A stretch of 64,000 nt of DNA from Agriotes lineatus (taxonomy: Eukaryota; Arthropoda; Insecta; Coleoptera; Elateridae), in assembly GCA_940337035.1 (NCBI GenBank), contig CALNHX010003286.1:62001-126000 (forward strand), given 5' to 3'. Positions 46,387 to 57,299 of the stretch are shown here, piece by piece. Both the position numbers and the translations under genes were made by a program. The notes beneath the pieces are model-generated. The model saw only the letters and a program-made list of their open reading frames with translations, was not told where the DNA came from and searched no databases. How positions within the stretch are numbered: position 1 is the first letter of the stretch; every line of letters begins with the position of its first letter.

Positions 46387-47294
46387 CGGGGGCTGTTCTG
46401 TTAATTCTTAGTTATATTTTTAGAACGTTGTCAAACAATCGCTGTCATTCAGCAACCGTCGCATTTGTGTGAGGAAACTGCGGTGTAATAAAATTCCACG
46501 CAAACCAGATTTTTGGTGACCACTGCCTAATTTTTGAAAGACCTGTGAAAGGCAAACTTCTGCATACCAATCAGAAGTAACGGTTTAACGGTTATCACCC
46601 ATAAACCTGATTGTTGTTTAAAGTCGAGATCATAATTATGGACCCAAGACTAATCACCAGTAACAATATTACACACATGCTTTTAAGATCCTGAATAGAA
46701 CTTTTTTAACTTAAATCTGTACCAGACTACCCTTGTTCTGCTTGTTGTTGTTCTTCCGTTAAAGAATGTGAAATCCACCACCGACTTGTTACCTTCTTCA
46801 CACCCACCTGTTGGTGTGAAATTTTATTTATTGCGGATTAGTCAATATCTAGTTCTTGTTGAATCTTTCTATGAATTAAATTACGATTTTCCCTAACCAG
46901 CTTTTGGGAAGCAATAACGTTTTCACCACAAACAGCTACTGGAGGTTCTCTATGTCTCGGCTCATCTTCTAATGTACACCATTTACGTTTAAATTCACTG
47001 AACCAGTAAGTAACTGTGGATAACGAAGAACTATGGTCGCCAAAAATTGTCATTAAAATTTGGTAAGTTTAATCATATGACAAACGACTTTTACAATCGC
47101 AGTCTTTGCCCGAAAAGCATTTCGCGGTACTTCCATAATGTCTGGTGGAGGGTGGACATATATACGCTTTAACCCCAACATCTCAAAGTTTCAACTGAAA
47201 ACTGTAAAAAGAATGAGCTTTCAATATTTGTGCAATGTTTTTGTTATTATTGGTATCCATGCCTCGCTACTAACAATTAACAGAACAGCCCTCG
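46387..47294 (-). mobile_element. Mariner-like element, 908 bp, degenerate
   Basis: CGGGGGCTGTTCTGTTAATT at 46387 pairs with the inverse of AATTAACAGAACAGCCCTCG ending at 47294; TA on both sides. The interior encodes a decayed transposase on the minus strand and is shorter than a full mariner, so parts are deleted. Confidence 0.85.
46838..47053 (-). pseudogene. Mariner-like transposase, N-terminal HTH part
   Basis: 71 codons: FGDHSSSLSTVTYWFSEFKR, then LEDEPRHREPPVAVCGENVI and ENRNLIHRKIQQELDI, the paired HTH region and linker of mariner/SETMAR-type transposases. The following catalytic region (plus-strand 46500-46800) shows only scattered traces and no intact DDD. A different lineage from the 9.9-kb element, judging from its ends. 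Confidence 0.75.
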
Positions 47295-47299
47295 TATCT

Positions 47300-48640
47300 A
47301 ACTAGATTTTGCACGTGAATGTTTTTGCTAACATACAAATTACGAAGAACAATGCACAATCATGAATTGCAATATTAAAACAACATAATCCAGAAAATTA
47401 CGTTGTGCTGTAAATATACTCTTTCAGTAAATACGAAATGTTTACTATGCACTCACAATGGAAATATTCTCTATGCTGTGGCTAAATTTTGATAAAACTA
47501 ATTTAAAACCGAAGGGACAACACATTAATAATTTTCAATAGAAGTTTACATTTAAAAACTGATTTTTTAAGTAAAACTTCGAGCTTATAATTCTTCACTG
47601 ATTTGAAGCAAAAAGGGAAATTCATTTCAAGTATTTTTGTTATTATAGTCTCTGATAGGATTTTAAAAATAGAAGCCAAGGTTCTAAAGCTTTGAAGTTG
47701 ATATTTATACATTATTAATTCAATTTTGTAGTAGTAAATGTAGTAAATAAAGTTGTTTTGTTATTTCGATCAGAAAATCATGTAAACAACGTTATGCTTA
47801 ATTATAAACGATTAAATACAACTGAAACAATAGTGCTCCTTGGAAATTTTTACCTCTTACTACGTTCTTAGACTGAGGTAATTTATTATATAATATGGGA
47901 TAATGTAATAAGTTAAACAATTAATAGTTTCATAACACGGTGTTACGTTTACAAAATTCAGAGGTCGTTCTCGTTATTTTCGATCTTATCAGAACCGCAG
48001 GTAAAGGCAAGCAAGTTTTAATTTGCAGGACTTTAGACTATTATAATGTATTATTACAGTGTAATTAACAAATTAATTGGGGATTTCTAGAAATAACCAC
48101 ACGGTAATTAATAATTACCACTGCAAAGTAATAAATTGAGTTCCCTTCCATGCAACTAATCAAAATTTATACGAGTATATAAAAACGTATTTGCAACAAA
48201 TGTTTTATACGAATATGTCAGTACCTACTCGGAATAATTTTGTTTTGATTAATAGAAAACCAACAAGTCATTGTGATAAATAAACATTATTGGAGGGGAT
48301 TGTTTGATGAAATCTGTAAGGGCATTCAAACCAATATTTATTATTTGTGATTTGATTAATCCTTGAAATCACTTCACATGCATCTCTTCCAAAAACTGAC
48401 TACCTTTATAATTTGATAAAGTTCAAGCTTAGCATGATTTTGCAAAATTTTGTTTAGATATGCTCAAATATTGAAATTATGAAATAATAAAAAGGTTGTT
48501 TATGCTGAAAGTACCTATAGCTTAGATTGACTTGGTTCATGGTCACACATGCCCTAGTAAGCTTACTTATTACAAGAAAATTGCGTATTGCGTATATGAC
48601 AGACAATAATAATTATTAAAAATAGATTGTGGTAAGTATA
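47300..48640. other. AT-rich DNA without recognised features
   Basis: No exon or mobile-element signature recognised on either strand. Confidence 0.45.
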
Positions 48641-48644
48641 CTAA

Positions 48645-49300
48645 GTGTTATAGGCTATTTAACTGAAACTAAGAACTTGTAGCGTAGCGGTGATGAATGG
48701 CCTGAAAACGTCTTTCGTTCAAGAGAAGGCCATAAACTAAAGTGTGACTTAAAGTGAAGCACTAAATCAGTTAGTAAAAGTGGAGTTCGCGATGTGACAG
48801 TTTAGAGAAGGTATCGATTGTGCGCTTGGAATACGAAACATCTGTAATGTCAAGTGCGAGTTGAACAATCAAAACTAACTGGTCTAAACGTCACCATGCA
48901 ATTTCTAGCACAGCCGGAGCTAAGTCTCAGGGATATCGGCCAACAAACCCTTTTTGTCCCAACTAACAATAGACTAGACGCAAAGGGAAAGTCAAGCCAG
49001 GTCGACAATACAGTCGTAAACGCTCGAAAAGGGAACGTTATTTTCGATGGAAGTTATTTCAACGTCTTGTGCTACAGTAGAGCAAAGGGAGCTTAGCTGA
49101 ACAATTCTATTGTACTGTAGGATACCTACATGTAACCTGGTTACAGATTGCTAGGTTACAAATATATTAATAAATACAGATTGTTTTTGATATTGGAAAC
49201 TTAAACTTTGTGTTATATTTCTCCGAATATAATATTCAAATATTAATGCAGTTAAGCTAATCTAACCACTAACACTGCCTAATGGTGACCCCGACGTGAT
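48645..49300 (+). mobile_element. LTR with primer-binding site of a truncated LTR retrotransposon
   Basis: TGGTGACCCCGACGTGAT at 49283-49300 is the primer-binding-site sequence common in insect Gypsy/BEL elements. Before it lies a GC-richer stretch with a poly(A) signal (AATAAA near 49170) that reads as an LTR beginning around TGTTATAGGC (48646). The start is uncertain because no second LTR is present. Nothing coding follows the primer site, so the element is truncated. The 80-codon frame at 48854-49096 lies within the LTR and is not a gene. Confidence 0.65.
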
Positions 49301-49309
49301 CCGAACACG

Positions 49310-51040
49310 CAATCTTCTGTCCGTGACCGCAAATAATTCAGTATCGAAAATCAAGCTACTCACAATTCGTATTTGTATTTTAAATTAATTTTAACGAATT
49401 TGTATATGTTGTATTTTGTACGTGTGTTCTAAAGTAATAAAAGGAATGTTATTGTTTTCCACAAACGGTTGTATTTTACTAAACTTAATTCCACAGTAAT
49501 AAACAACATAATAGTTCCAGCAGTGCAAACCACCAAAAACTAAATATTCAGCGAGGGTCTGGTACTTCGAACTTTAAGTAGTTCTTAATTTTTTGTTTTA
49601 GCCATTACACTGCTTACTTCTTTTAAATTTCAATACGCGTTATAATAATTACCATATAGTAATTACATAAATTTAAAAACGCAATATAGTAATAGATGAC
49701 ATATTGCTCAATCTCTTTATAACAAAATCGTAAATTAATACGTATAAACCCTTTTCTGCATCAACCAAGAATCATTTGAAACTGCTGTAACATTTATATG
49801 ATATAATGAAATTCTCAGTCAGTTCTAGATTTTACTTACTTCATTATTCCCTGAAAAATATGTGAGCGGTGTGTTCTCAATATGAAACAGTCTCGCATCA
49901 ATCATACTTGTTCTTGTACCACTTCTGTTCACTTACATTCTAGCTCTATAAAACATAAATATGATGTCATTCACCTTTACTTTCGGTCAGGTCAAATTGT
50001 TTGGATTCTTGAATTTAAAATATTCTCGCATTGATCTAGATCTAGAACAACTAATTTAGACGTGCAAGATGCACCTACTAAAATCCTTGTTTTTCTACAG
50101 AAAATTAAGTAATCTACATATTCTGAGTTGCAATACCTAACCTAAAAATTCGTTGCCTTTGAAATCTTATATTTAAATTTACAAAAAAAAAATTATTATA
50201 TCTATAAGTAATCGTCATTGTGGTTTTGTTGTTTGTTAGTAATTCGTTGTGCTCCAAATTGGAAAAAAAATATTGTAGAATCAATAATTGCTAACTAGAA
50301 AAACAGGCAAGAAAAACTATTACGAAAGAAGATTGCGTGACCTCTCATAATAAGCACATAAAGTACCTATGCGTAAATGATCTACTACGTAGACAATATC
50401 AGCTTTTCCAAAAGTGGTGTCCTTCAAGAGGACTAGAAGAAGTTAGAAAAAAAACATTACTACTTTTTTATGTTTTAAAAAATTGAATTATTTAAGCAAT
50501 ACTATTATTTACCTCTACACCGTAAGGTAGATGAGGATGGATTAAGTAAGTAAGTAAGTATTATTTACAATACCTAACATAATTTTAGTATTACGGAGGG
50601 CGCTAAAATATCATTTAATCACCTAAAAAGGTCTTTAAAATACAACTTGTAAAGTTGCAAATACACTCAAGTGTCTACACTAGCTACTATCTTAGCTGCT
50701 AATTTCTATTTAATCTTTGTATAAGTATTGTGGTCACGGTAAATAGTGTTAAGTGTAAAAAAGTCTGTTGTTTAACGATTTTTCAAGTCATGTATATTGT
50801 AAAAACGTTAAACATTTTTGTATTTATATTGCAGCAGTTAAATAGGATTGCATAACATCCATCATCAAAAATAATTAGCATCGCCTTAATTGTTGTTGAA
50901 TATGTGAATATTTAATAAAGATAATTAAATCATATTACTTATTTAGCATAATGATGTTTACAGATATACGATTTACTATTTGACATAACGATAAATTACT
51001 AGCATTAATATTAAATCTTGAGCATCTGTTTTATAAATAC
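49310..51040. other. AT-rich DNA without recognised features
   Basis: A short (GTAA)n run at 50549-50565. Nothing else supported. Confidence 0.45.
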
Positions 51041-51060
51041 AATGTCGTTTTAAAATATAC

Positions 51061-51310
51061 ATACATAATATGTAATCCCTTATATCGTTTACACAGTGTC
51101 GGGGTGCCGGGCGCACCGAGCCGCTGAGGGTGTGTGCATTTTTTAATTCGGGGGAGGTACTTGAGGTAGTGGAGCCTGTCTGGCTAGAACACTACGCCCG
51201 CTCTCCAGATGGTCACCCAACCAAGTACTGACCAAGCAGACTGGGGCTTAACTTTTACAAGTGCAGTGAGATGTGCAACACTACTCAGCGACTCAGCCGT
51301 ACTGTCGGCT
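51061..51310 (-). mobile_element. 5S-rRNA-derived SINE (SINE3-like) with 18-bp target duplication
   Basis: Minus strand begins GCCGACAGTACGGCTGAGTC and contains AAGTTAAGC, then GGTCAGTACTTGGTTGGGTG-ACC, the internal promoter boxes of 5S rRNA. It ends in a unique tail (CCCCGACACTGTGTAAACGA, ATATAAGGGATTACA). TGTCRTTTTAAAATATAC flanks both ends (51043-51060 and 51311-51328, one mismatch). The 5S part has diverged in its stems, so it is not a functional 5S gene. Confidence 0.88.
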
Positions 51311-51375
51311 TGTCATTTTAAAATATACTAAATTGAAATTCCCAAAAACTTTATTCGTAATACATAGGTAGGTAC

Positions 51376-51677
51376 AGTATGATGGAAAACTTTCAACGTT
51401 TTGAGGGCTGTGGAATTATTTTGTCAACAAATTTTGTTGGCAGTCGTGATAGTAAAAGTCACATTGGCATTTTATATCTGTCAGTTTAAGGTTATGTCAG
51501 GATTGCCATTTCAAAATATACCTAGTGCTCGGCGTTAAACATCCTGTAAAAGTTAAGTTTATCTGTCAAACTTGTATAGGTTATATTATTAAGTAGCTTT
51601 ACTCATCACTGCCAACATAAATTTAATTTTTTTAAAATCCACAGCCCTCTAGACGTTGAAAGTTTTCGAACATACGG
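51376..51677. mobile_element. MITE family C, copy 2
   Basis: CAGTATGATGGAAAACTTTC on the left and its inverse (GTTCGAAAACTTTCAACG) on the right, with TA on both sides. Same interior blocks as the copy at 2298, but about 95 bp shorter in the middle. Confidence 0.75.
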
Positions 51678-51754
51678 TACTTGTAGTAAGATCGATGGGA
51701 CTGCACTAATATATTGTAATTATAGTGATAGTAGTTCCAATCATTTCTTACAAG

Positions 51755-51947
51755 AATACCACATGGTCTAGTACACTTTACTGTCCCTGAAGAAATTTTA
51801 CTAGAATTTCATAAAATTGCGGAAGAGACTGAAGAGTTTATAAATAAAGTAAATGAGCAATTCTTTGAAAATGAAATTCCGCCAGACGTTGTCGTTAAAA
51901 AAGAGAATACGAAAGAAAAAAAGATTTCACGACGAAAGTTGCGATGA
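51755..51947 (+). CDS. Probable terminal exon of an unidentified gene
   Basis: After a pyrimidine-rich acceptor (TCATTTCTTACAAG, ending 51754) the frame reads IPHGLVHFTVPEEILLEFHK, then IAEETEEFINKVNEQFFENE, then IPPDVVVKKENTKEKK and stops at TGA 51945-51947. AATAAA follows at 51977-51982. The peptide (amphipathic acidic helix followed by a basic tail) looks truly coding, although it is under the length that ORF filters usually report. I do not recognise the protein. It could be the end of the gene starting at 35590, 16 kb upstream on the same strand, but nothing in the sequence proves that, and the frame could also belong to a retrocopy. Confidence 0.42.
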
Positions 51948-51999
51948 CAAAGCACCACAAAATCCAGCTATGTATAAATAAAATAACAAATTTAGAATA

Positions 52000-54900
52000 T
52001 AGATTTTTTATGTCACTATGGACATAGTTGTCAGTATTTTAAGGGTCTAAATTTGCATTTCACACGAAGTTGTCCCACGGCTTTGAATGCTTTCACCCGT
52101 CGAGTTTCTCTTTCCTTCCAAACTTGTTGACATATTTTCCACAAAAAACTCACAGTTTTATCCTGAATTGGTAGAAGATAATCTACCAATGCAACTTTTA
52201 AACTTTGGTTCCAAGTGGAATAAGTTGCTATCAGCCTTACCAAAGAACAAATTGAACAGGACGACTATGAAGCAGAAAACCGCACTGTTGATCACAACTT
52301 CTGGAAAAATGTATAGTTTGTTGCTACTAATTCTGAAGGAATATAATTTATATGCTGAAGCATACCCTGATCTAGAAAAAGCATATTAGTTATGTATGAA
52401 ACAAGTTGCAAAATGAGGGTTTTTTACGAGACGCTTTGCTCATTGAAAAATTACGAGGAGTAAAGAAATACTAACTTTTGCAATAGATTGATTTTTTTTT
52501 GATTTTATAATAAACACAAAATTTTAAATATATTATATTGTTTAGATAGGTTATGTTAATATTCAAATTTACGGCTAAGCGTGAAAATAAGTATGTCATT
52601 TTGATATTAACAACTAAAAAATTGCGTAATTGATCACGTTATACCCTATCTTTGACGGCGTACTATGTTGCTTTACAGCCCTAGGGCCATAATATTTATT
52701 TATGTACCAAGAGCATTATGAGGATGGTTGTGCTCGAGTAATACCCGTGGTGCATATTACAGTTTATTTTCCATTTTGAATACGTAAACAAATTGACAAG
52801 CTTAAAAAGCATTCTAAATAACAAGATATAAATAACAAATATTACATCATTGGAAAATAGAGTACCTACTTTATGGCCTGCTAAACGACACTAAACGGGT
52901 CGTAATAGCTATTTATTTAACAAGTTGCAAAATGTGGGTGTTTTTACGAGTTGTAAATGTTGTAAATTACGACGAGAGAAAAAACACTAATTTTGCATTG
53001 CGTTGCATACAAAATGTTTTACAATTCTCTAATAAAAAAAATTACTAGTGGCAACCTTAAAAAAACTAGTTTTTTCACTAACAAAAAGTATGTAATTTTG
53101 ACATTAATAATGAGTAAAACACTGCTGGAGCCTGGACTTTCACTGGTGAGTTGGTGAAGGGCATATCTTCGGCCAACTTTGTCGGGTTAGTCTCTCTCTG
53201 CAAGACTACGAAAGATGACAGCTTAGCTGCTGTCGAAATACGTAGGTATTTAGCGGTTGTTAAATGTTTGTGTGGTAAGGAGTTTTCAACAAATTGTATT
53301 AATAACGACAACTAATTAGTTGATATATTTGTACAGGATTGAAAGTACTATTTTCGCTCAGAAAATGCGGCCCGAAAATTGCATTTCCCTGACTAGTCAC
53401 GAAAACATTTACACATTATTTTCTAAAGTTTTATTGAATATTAATATTTATAGTTGTGTTTTCTACATTGGATATGTTAATCCCGGACAACAAAGCACTT
53501 TTATTTCGGATACTACCATTATTTTCATTGTGAACTACCACCGCATTTGAACAAACAGAAACTTCAGATTTTTGCCCATTCAATTTATTAAATTAATAAA
53601 CATTAATTATTATTATAATTGGGGATTTCCGAAAAAATTTAACACAAGTCTCGCCAGTAAAATGTCTCACTTGCCTCGGACCCTTAAAAATACTCGGCAC
53701 AAAGTGCCTCGTATTTTAATATGGCTCCTCGACAGTAATGCAACATTTTCCTGACTCTTATGTAAATAATAAATCTACTTTGCGTTCGTACTGATGCTAT
53801 TACGATACCAGCTTACATATCGTAATAGACAAAAAGCGATGCTATAATAAAAATACTAAAATCAGAGTAATTAATTTTTTTAACGTTGGCAACCATAGGT
53901 AATTCGCTCGGTGTACATATCGAACTGTCAATAACCGCCTTTATTGCACCGCACAAATGTTGCCAACTGCCGCGAAGTTCCCTAGATTTTAAAATTTTAT
54001 TTTTTTGTTTAAACAAGTGGCAAAGTAGATAAAATACTGTATGATACTATTACGACCCGATTAGTGTCTTGTTTGTCAGTTTGACCAGCAATGACATCGT
54101 AGGTTGAAAACCACCATTTATAAAAATTATAAATCTTGTTTTAATAAAACTGTGAATACTCCGGCCTGTACATAAAATGCTGTATCCACCTCGTGCATAA
54201 CTAGAGTTTATTGCCCTTGTTTTCACGGCGCGGGTCATAAACCTCTTCTTACGCCCTTGGTAGATAAATAGCTATTTGCTATTAGTGAAAAAGATTTCAT
54301 TTTGACATTAATAATGACAACTAAAACGTTGACATTAGAGTACACGATTGCAAAAAATATTTAAAACACTTCTATTACACAAGTTGCATATGAAAGATTC
54401 ATTTCTAAAGTAACATTTATTTAAATAGAGCACGTAGCTACTCATTTGGTGACTTTCATGTTAATGTCTTCTGAAAGGGACGTTCTAGTGTCTATTGAAA
54501 ATGGTGAGATTTTCTATAAACTGACATATAAGTGTAAAAACATACTACATTGGTTTCTTTATTACTTTATGCATAGTTACACCTATGTGCAGTAGTACGA
54601 TTTTACTAGGTTTTTTATGTTTTTTTTAAATATTTTTTGTATTATCTGAATAATGTTTTTGGAGTAGGATATATTTTCTTTTGAAAAGAAATATTGTTTT
54701 TTATGTGTAATAACTGGGTTTGTTTGTCTTACAAAAAGAGCCATTTTTAAAAGGGACCGGTTTGGTGGCATTCGCCTGGGCCGGTTAAAACACCGGCCCT
54801 GGGTGTATCTTAAGTTTAACGACGTTACACGCATTTAATGTCAGTTGTAATTTATCTTGTAATAATGCTTGTGTATAAAATTGAAAAATAGTTAACGATG

Positions 54901-55600
54901 ATGCCAAAATAATCAATGGTAAAGAGATACACAAATCTTAAGTTAAAATGTAGTTTACAAAGTTTGCTGTGCTCACGCTGGTTTTCAAAGAGCGAAAATG
55001 TTAGAATAATTTGTATGTTTATGTACAGTTTTTAGTATTTTTTTGCTACGGTTAACGAACGAATTTAGCAAAATTCCTCCCACAAATGAATGTTAAATTT
55101 GACTAGCATATTGCTATTGGTAAACCGGTTATATGCAGCTCAATTTCATTTGAAATTAAACCGTTTTTGAATCATTTTGCTTTTAATTTGAAACGTGCAA
55201 AACAGGTTTCTGCAATCTAGGCCCCTTCCAGTAATTCAGTTTCTGCGTCTGCTCGTTAAACGTAGTATAGCATAGAACATTCTATAAATTAACTTTGTGG
55301 TCTCTGTAGCATATTTAAAAAAAAATTGTGATTGCTTTCATATTTACGGCCACTTTATATGTAAATATATTATTTTAAATTGCAATGGATTTCTGTAATT
55401 GACTGTAGTAGTCAATTACATGGGACCCAGAAACCCATATTTCTACATTGAATTTCTTGATGTTTATTCACAAGTGCATTATGCTTTATTTTTTTATACT
55501 ATGTTATTAGATACTTTTTACCGAAACTATTTTAATTTCAAAGAAGAAGAAAACGATGTTTTCCACTTTATCAATATTAGCTATATCAACAAGGAATTCT
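52000..55600. other. AT-rich DNA, scattered short palindromes and repeats
   Basis: Repeat E copy 2 (52640-52705, TATACCCTATCTTTGACGGC...AGGGCCATAATA); imperfect palindromes near 52395-52475, 52915-53005 and 53797-53827; a perfect 8-bp-stem hairpin GGGCCGGT/ACCGGCCC at 54778-54799. Frames at 52031-52389 and 53078-53311 have some protein-like runs, but no family or splice support. Confidence 0.4.
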
Positions 55601-55619
55601 TAAACATAATTATGTACAG

Positions 55620-55916
55620 CGCCAGCGTGGCTCAGATGGTTAGAGCATCGGACTGCGGCGCGGAAGTCTGGAGTTCAAATCCCAGATCGATGCCTGGCGG
55701 GCGGCCTACCCAGTCGCTTTAAATAATTGGGAACCTGCGTTCGAAAGAACAAGGGGTAATAATGCGGCTGTCTAATGCGTGGTGCTCACCACATCACCAC
55801 GTGTCATGAATTTGACACGCGACAGTCGGGTGTGAGAGCGAGGATACGGAAGCTCTAACCTTCCGCCTTGCAGGCCAAGCTCCTTCATGGGGTGTTAGTG
55901 CCTCACCATTATTATT
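55620..55916 (+). mobile_element. tRNA-derived SINE (297 bp) with 11-bp target duplication
   Basis: Head CGCCAGCGTGGCTCAGATGG (A box) and GAGTTCAAATCCC (B box), a body of about 220 bp, and an (ATT)n tail. ATTATGTACAG flanks it (55609-55619 and 55917-55927). It differs in head and tail from the SINE at 25857. Confidence 0.9.
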
Positions 55917-55995
55917 ATTATGTACAGAGCGACCCAAAATAAACTTGATCGCGGGAGCTCATGTCTACACTGCACTTTAAAGAACTACATTTGAA

Positions 55996-56606
55996 CTGTC
56001 AAAAGACCGCGCGACGAAAGATCGCGATTAAAATGTCGCACGACAAATAATCGCATACGACAAATGAGCGCATGCGACCAATGATCGCATATGCGATAAA
56101 AGATTGCATACGAAAATAACAACACTACAATTATAGAAAAAAAATCTACAGTGTGGAAATAAAGTAACGGATAAATTCATTAACTTTGTTGGTATTCATT
56201 TTTATGAAAAATCTCGAAGGGTTGTAGCGATTTTAATTATACGACATACACTACAACCACCTTTATGTTACCACTTCAGCTTTTTAAAAAGTTATGACGT
56301 CATCGACTTTTTTTAAATGATTTCATATCATGAAAAACAAAGTACATAAGAAACTGAAAATCCTTATGGTCAAAATCGCTACACCTCTTCGAGATTTTTT
56401 CATAAAAATGAATATCAACAAAGTCAATTAACTTATCCGATACTTTATTTCCACACTGTAGAATTTTTTTCTGTAATTGCAATGTTATAATTTTCGTATG
56501 CGATCTTTTGTCGCATGCGATTATTTGTCGCATGCGATCATTTGTCGCGCGACATTTTGACCGCGATCTTTTGTCGCGCGACCTTTTGACTGCGATCCTT
56601 TGACGT
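55996..56606. mobile_element. CpG-rich palindromic element built from 13-17-bp units
   Basis: Each arm (about 130 bp) is a row of units like GCATGCGATCATTTGTC, with variants GCGCGACATTTTGACC and GCGATCTTTTGTC; the two arms are inverse copies. The centre holds a separate MITE (56149-56458). Comparison with repeat D at 36.8 kb shows that it was inserted. No coding capacity. Confidence 0.75.
56149..56458. mobile_element. MITE at the centre of the CpG palindrome
   Basis: CAGTGTGGAAATAAAGTAAC with about 90 bp of pairing to the inverse arm ending CCACACTG at 56458; TA on both sides (56147-56148 and 56459-56460). Confidence 0.85.
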
Positions 56607-56817
56607 ATATCCGATTTTAACACAGCCTAATAAGCTACACAAATATGAAAAAATATGTAATTTAAAGTAAGTTTATAGATTAAAATAACAATGTGATACG
56701 TTAAACAAGATGTTAAAAGTGCGCTAATCTTTAGCAAAAAAATACTAGTTATAGTCACTAAATGAACAATCTGTCAGTGCACAGCTTCTGTCATTGTGAT
56801 ACATGCCAGTTGAAAAT

Positions 56818-56941
56818 AGTATATTATTATATGAGCGATTATGACGGCCATTATTCACGAAGATGACATTTGCGCCACAAGCCGAAGGCGCGTGGCGCAA
56901 GTCATCTGAGTGAATAATGGCCATAATCGCGAATATAATAC
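56818..56941. repeat. Palindrome with GCCGAAGGC tip
   Basis: GTATATTATTATATGAGCGA and GGCCATTATTCAC pair with GTGAATAATGGCCATAATCG; the inner block GATGAC..TTGCGCCAC pairs with GTGGCGCAAGTCATC. The tip is AAGCCGAAGGCGC. Confidence 0.65.
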
Positions 56942-56946
56942 GATAT

Positions 56947-57207
56947 TTTATCTACTCCTATGCAATAGGAGCCTTGTGTTCATATTTCAGAATTATGACA
57001 TTTGTGACAGCTGTTAACTTCAAAAGTCATTTAATAATAAGAATGAATTTTGTGATTGGCTACAACCTATTGAATAATGAAAATAGAATTTTCTGATTGG
57101 TTGCAATTTGCAAACTATTGAATAATGAAAATAGAATTTTATGATTGGCTGCAAACCGTGAATTATGAATCATAATTCATGGCCATTGTGCAGTAGGAGT
57201 AGATAAA
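56947..57207. repeat. Element with 18-bp inverted ends and three CCAAT-type repeats
   Basis: TTTATCTACTCCTATGCA at the left and TGCAGTAGGAGTAGATAAA at the right are inverse. Inside, GATTGG (inverse CCAAT) recurs at 57054, 57095 and 57143 within a tandem block CTATTGAATAATGAAAATAG repeated twice. Confidence 0.55.
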
Positions 57208-57299
57208 CATTTTTACAATCGCTGCTATTTACATAGTAGTGTGTAATATTCGATGTAAACACAATTCCTAATGGTAAGATATCAAATTCTCCATTGCTA

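Larger units (their letters stand above)
55935..56720 (+). repeat. Dispersed repeat D, interrupted copy
   Basis: AAATAAACTTGATCGCGGGA ... CTACATTTGAACT, then the CpG palindrome, then TTTTAACACAGCCTAATAAG ... GTTAAACAAGATGTTAAA. Colinear with the uninterrupted copy at 36690-36920. Confidence 0.65.

Noticed and set aside
48854..49096. 80-codon frame
   Set aside because: Lies within the LTR-like region before the primer-binding site; no family.
51195..51310. 5S rRNA gene
   Set aside because: Only the promoter boxes are well kept; a SINE tail and target duplication are present.
52031..52389. Two overlapping frames on opposite strands (70 and 100 codons)
   Set aside because: No recognised family, no splice sites; cannot decide whether either is real.
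53078..53311. 77-codon minus-strand frame with STAAKLSSFVVLQRETNPT
   Set aside because: Reads like a translated dispersed repeat; no coding evidence strong enough to list it as a gene.
54778..54799. Perfect GGGCCGGT/ACCGGCCC hairpin as a terminator or element end
   Set aside because: Eight-bp stem only and no second element end found.
55620..55700. tRNA-gene-like A and B boxes
   Set aside because: The sequence continues into a 297-bp body with (ATT)n tail and an 11-bp target duplication; it is a SINE, not a tRNA gene.
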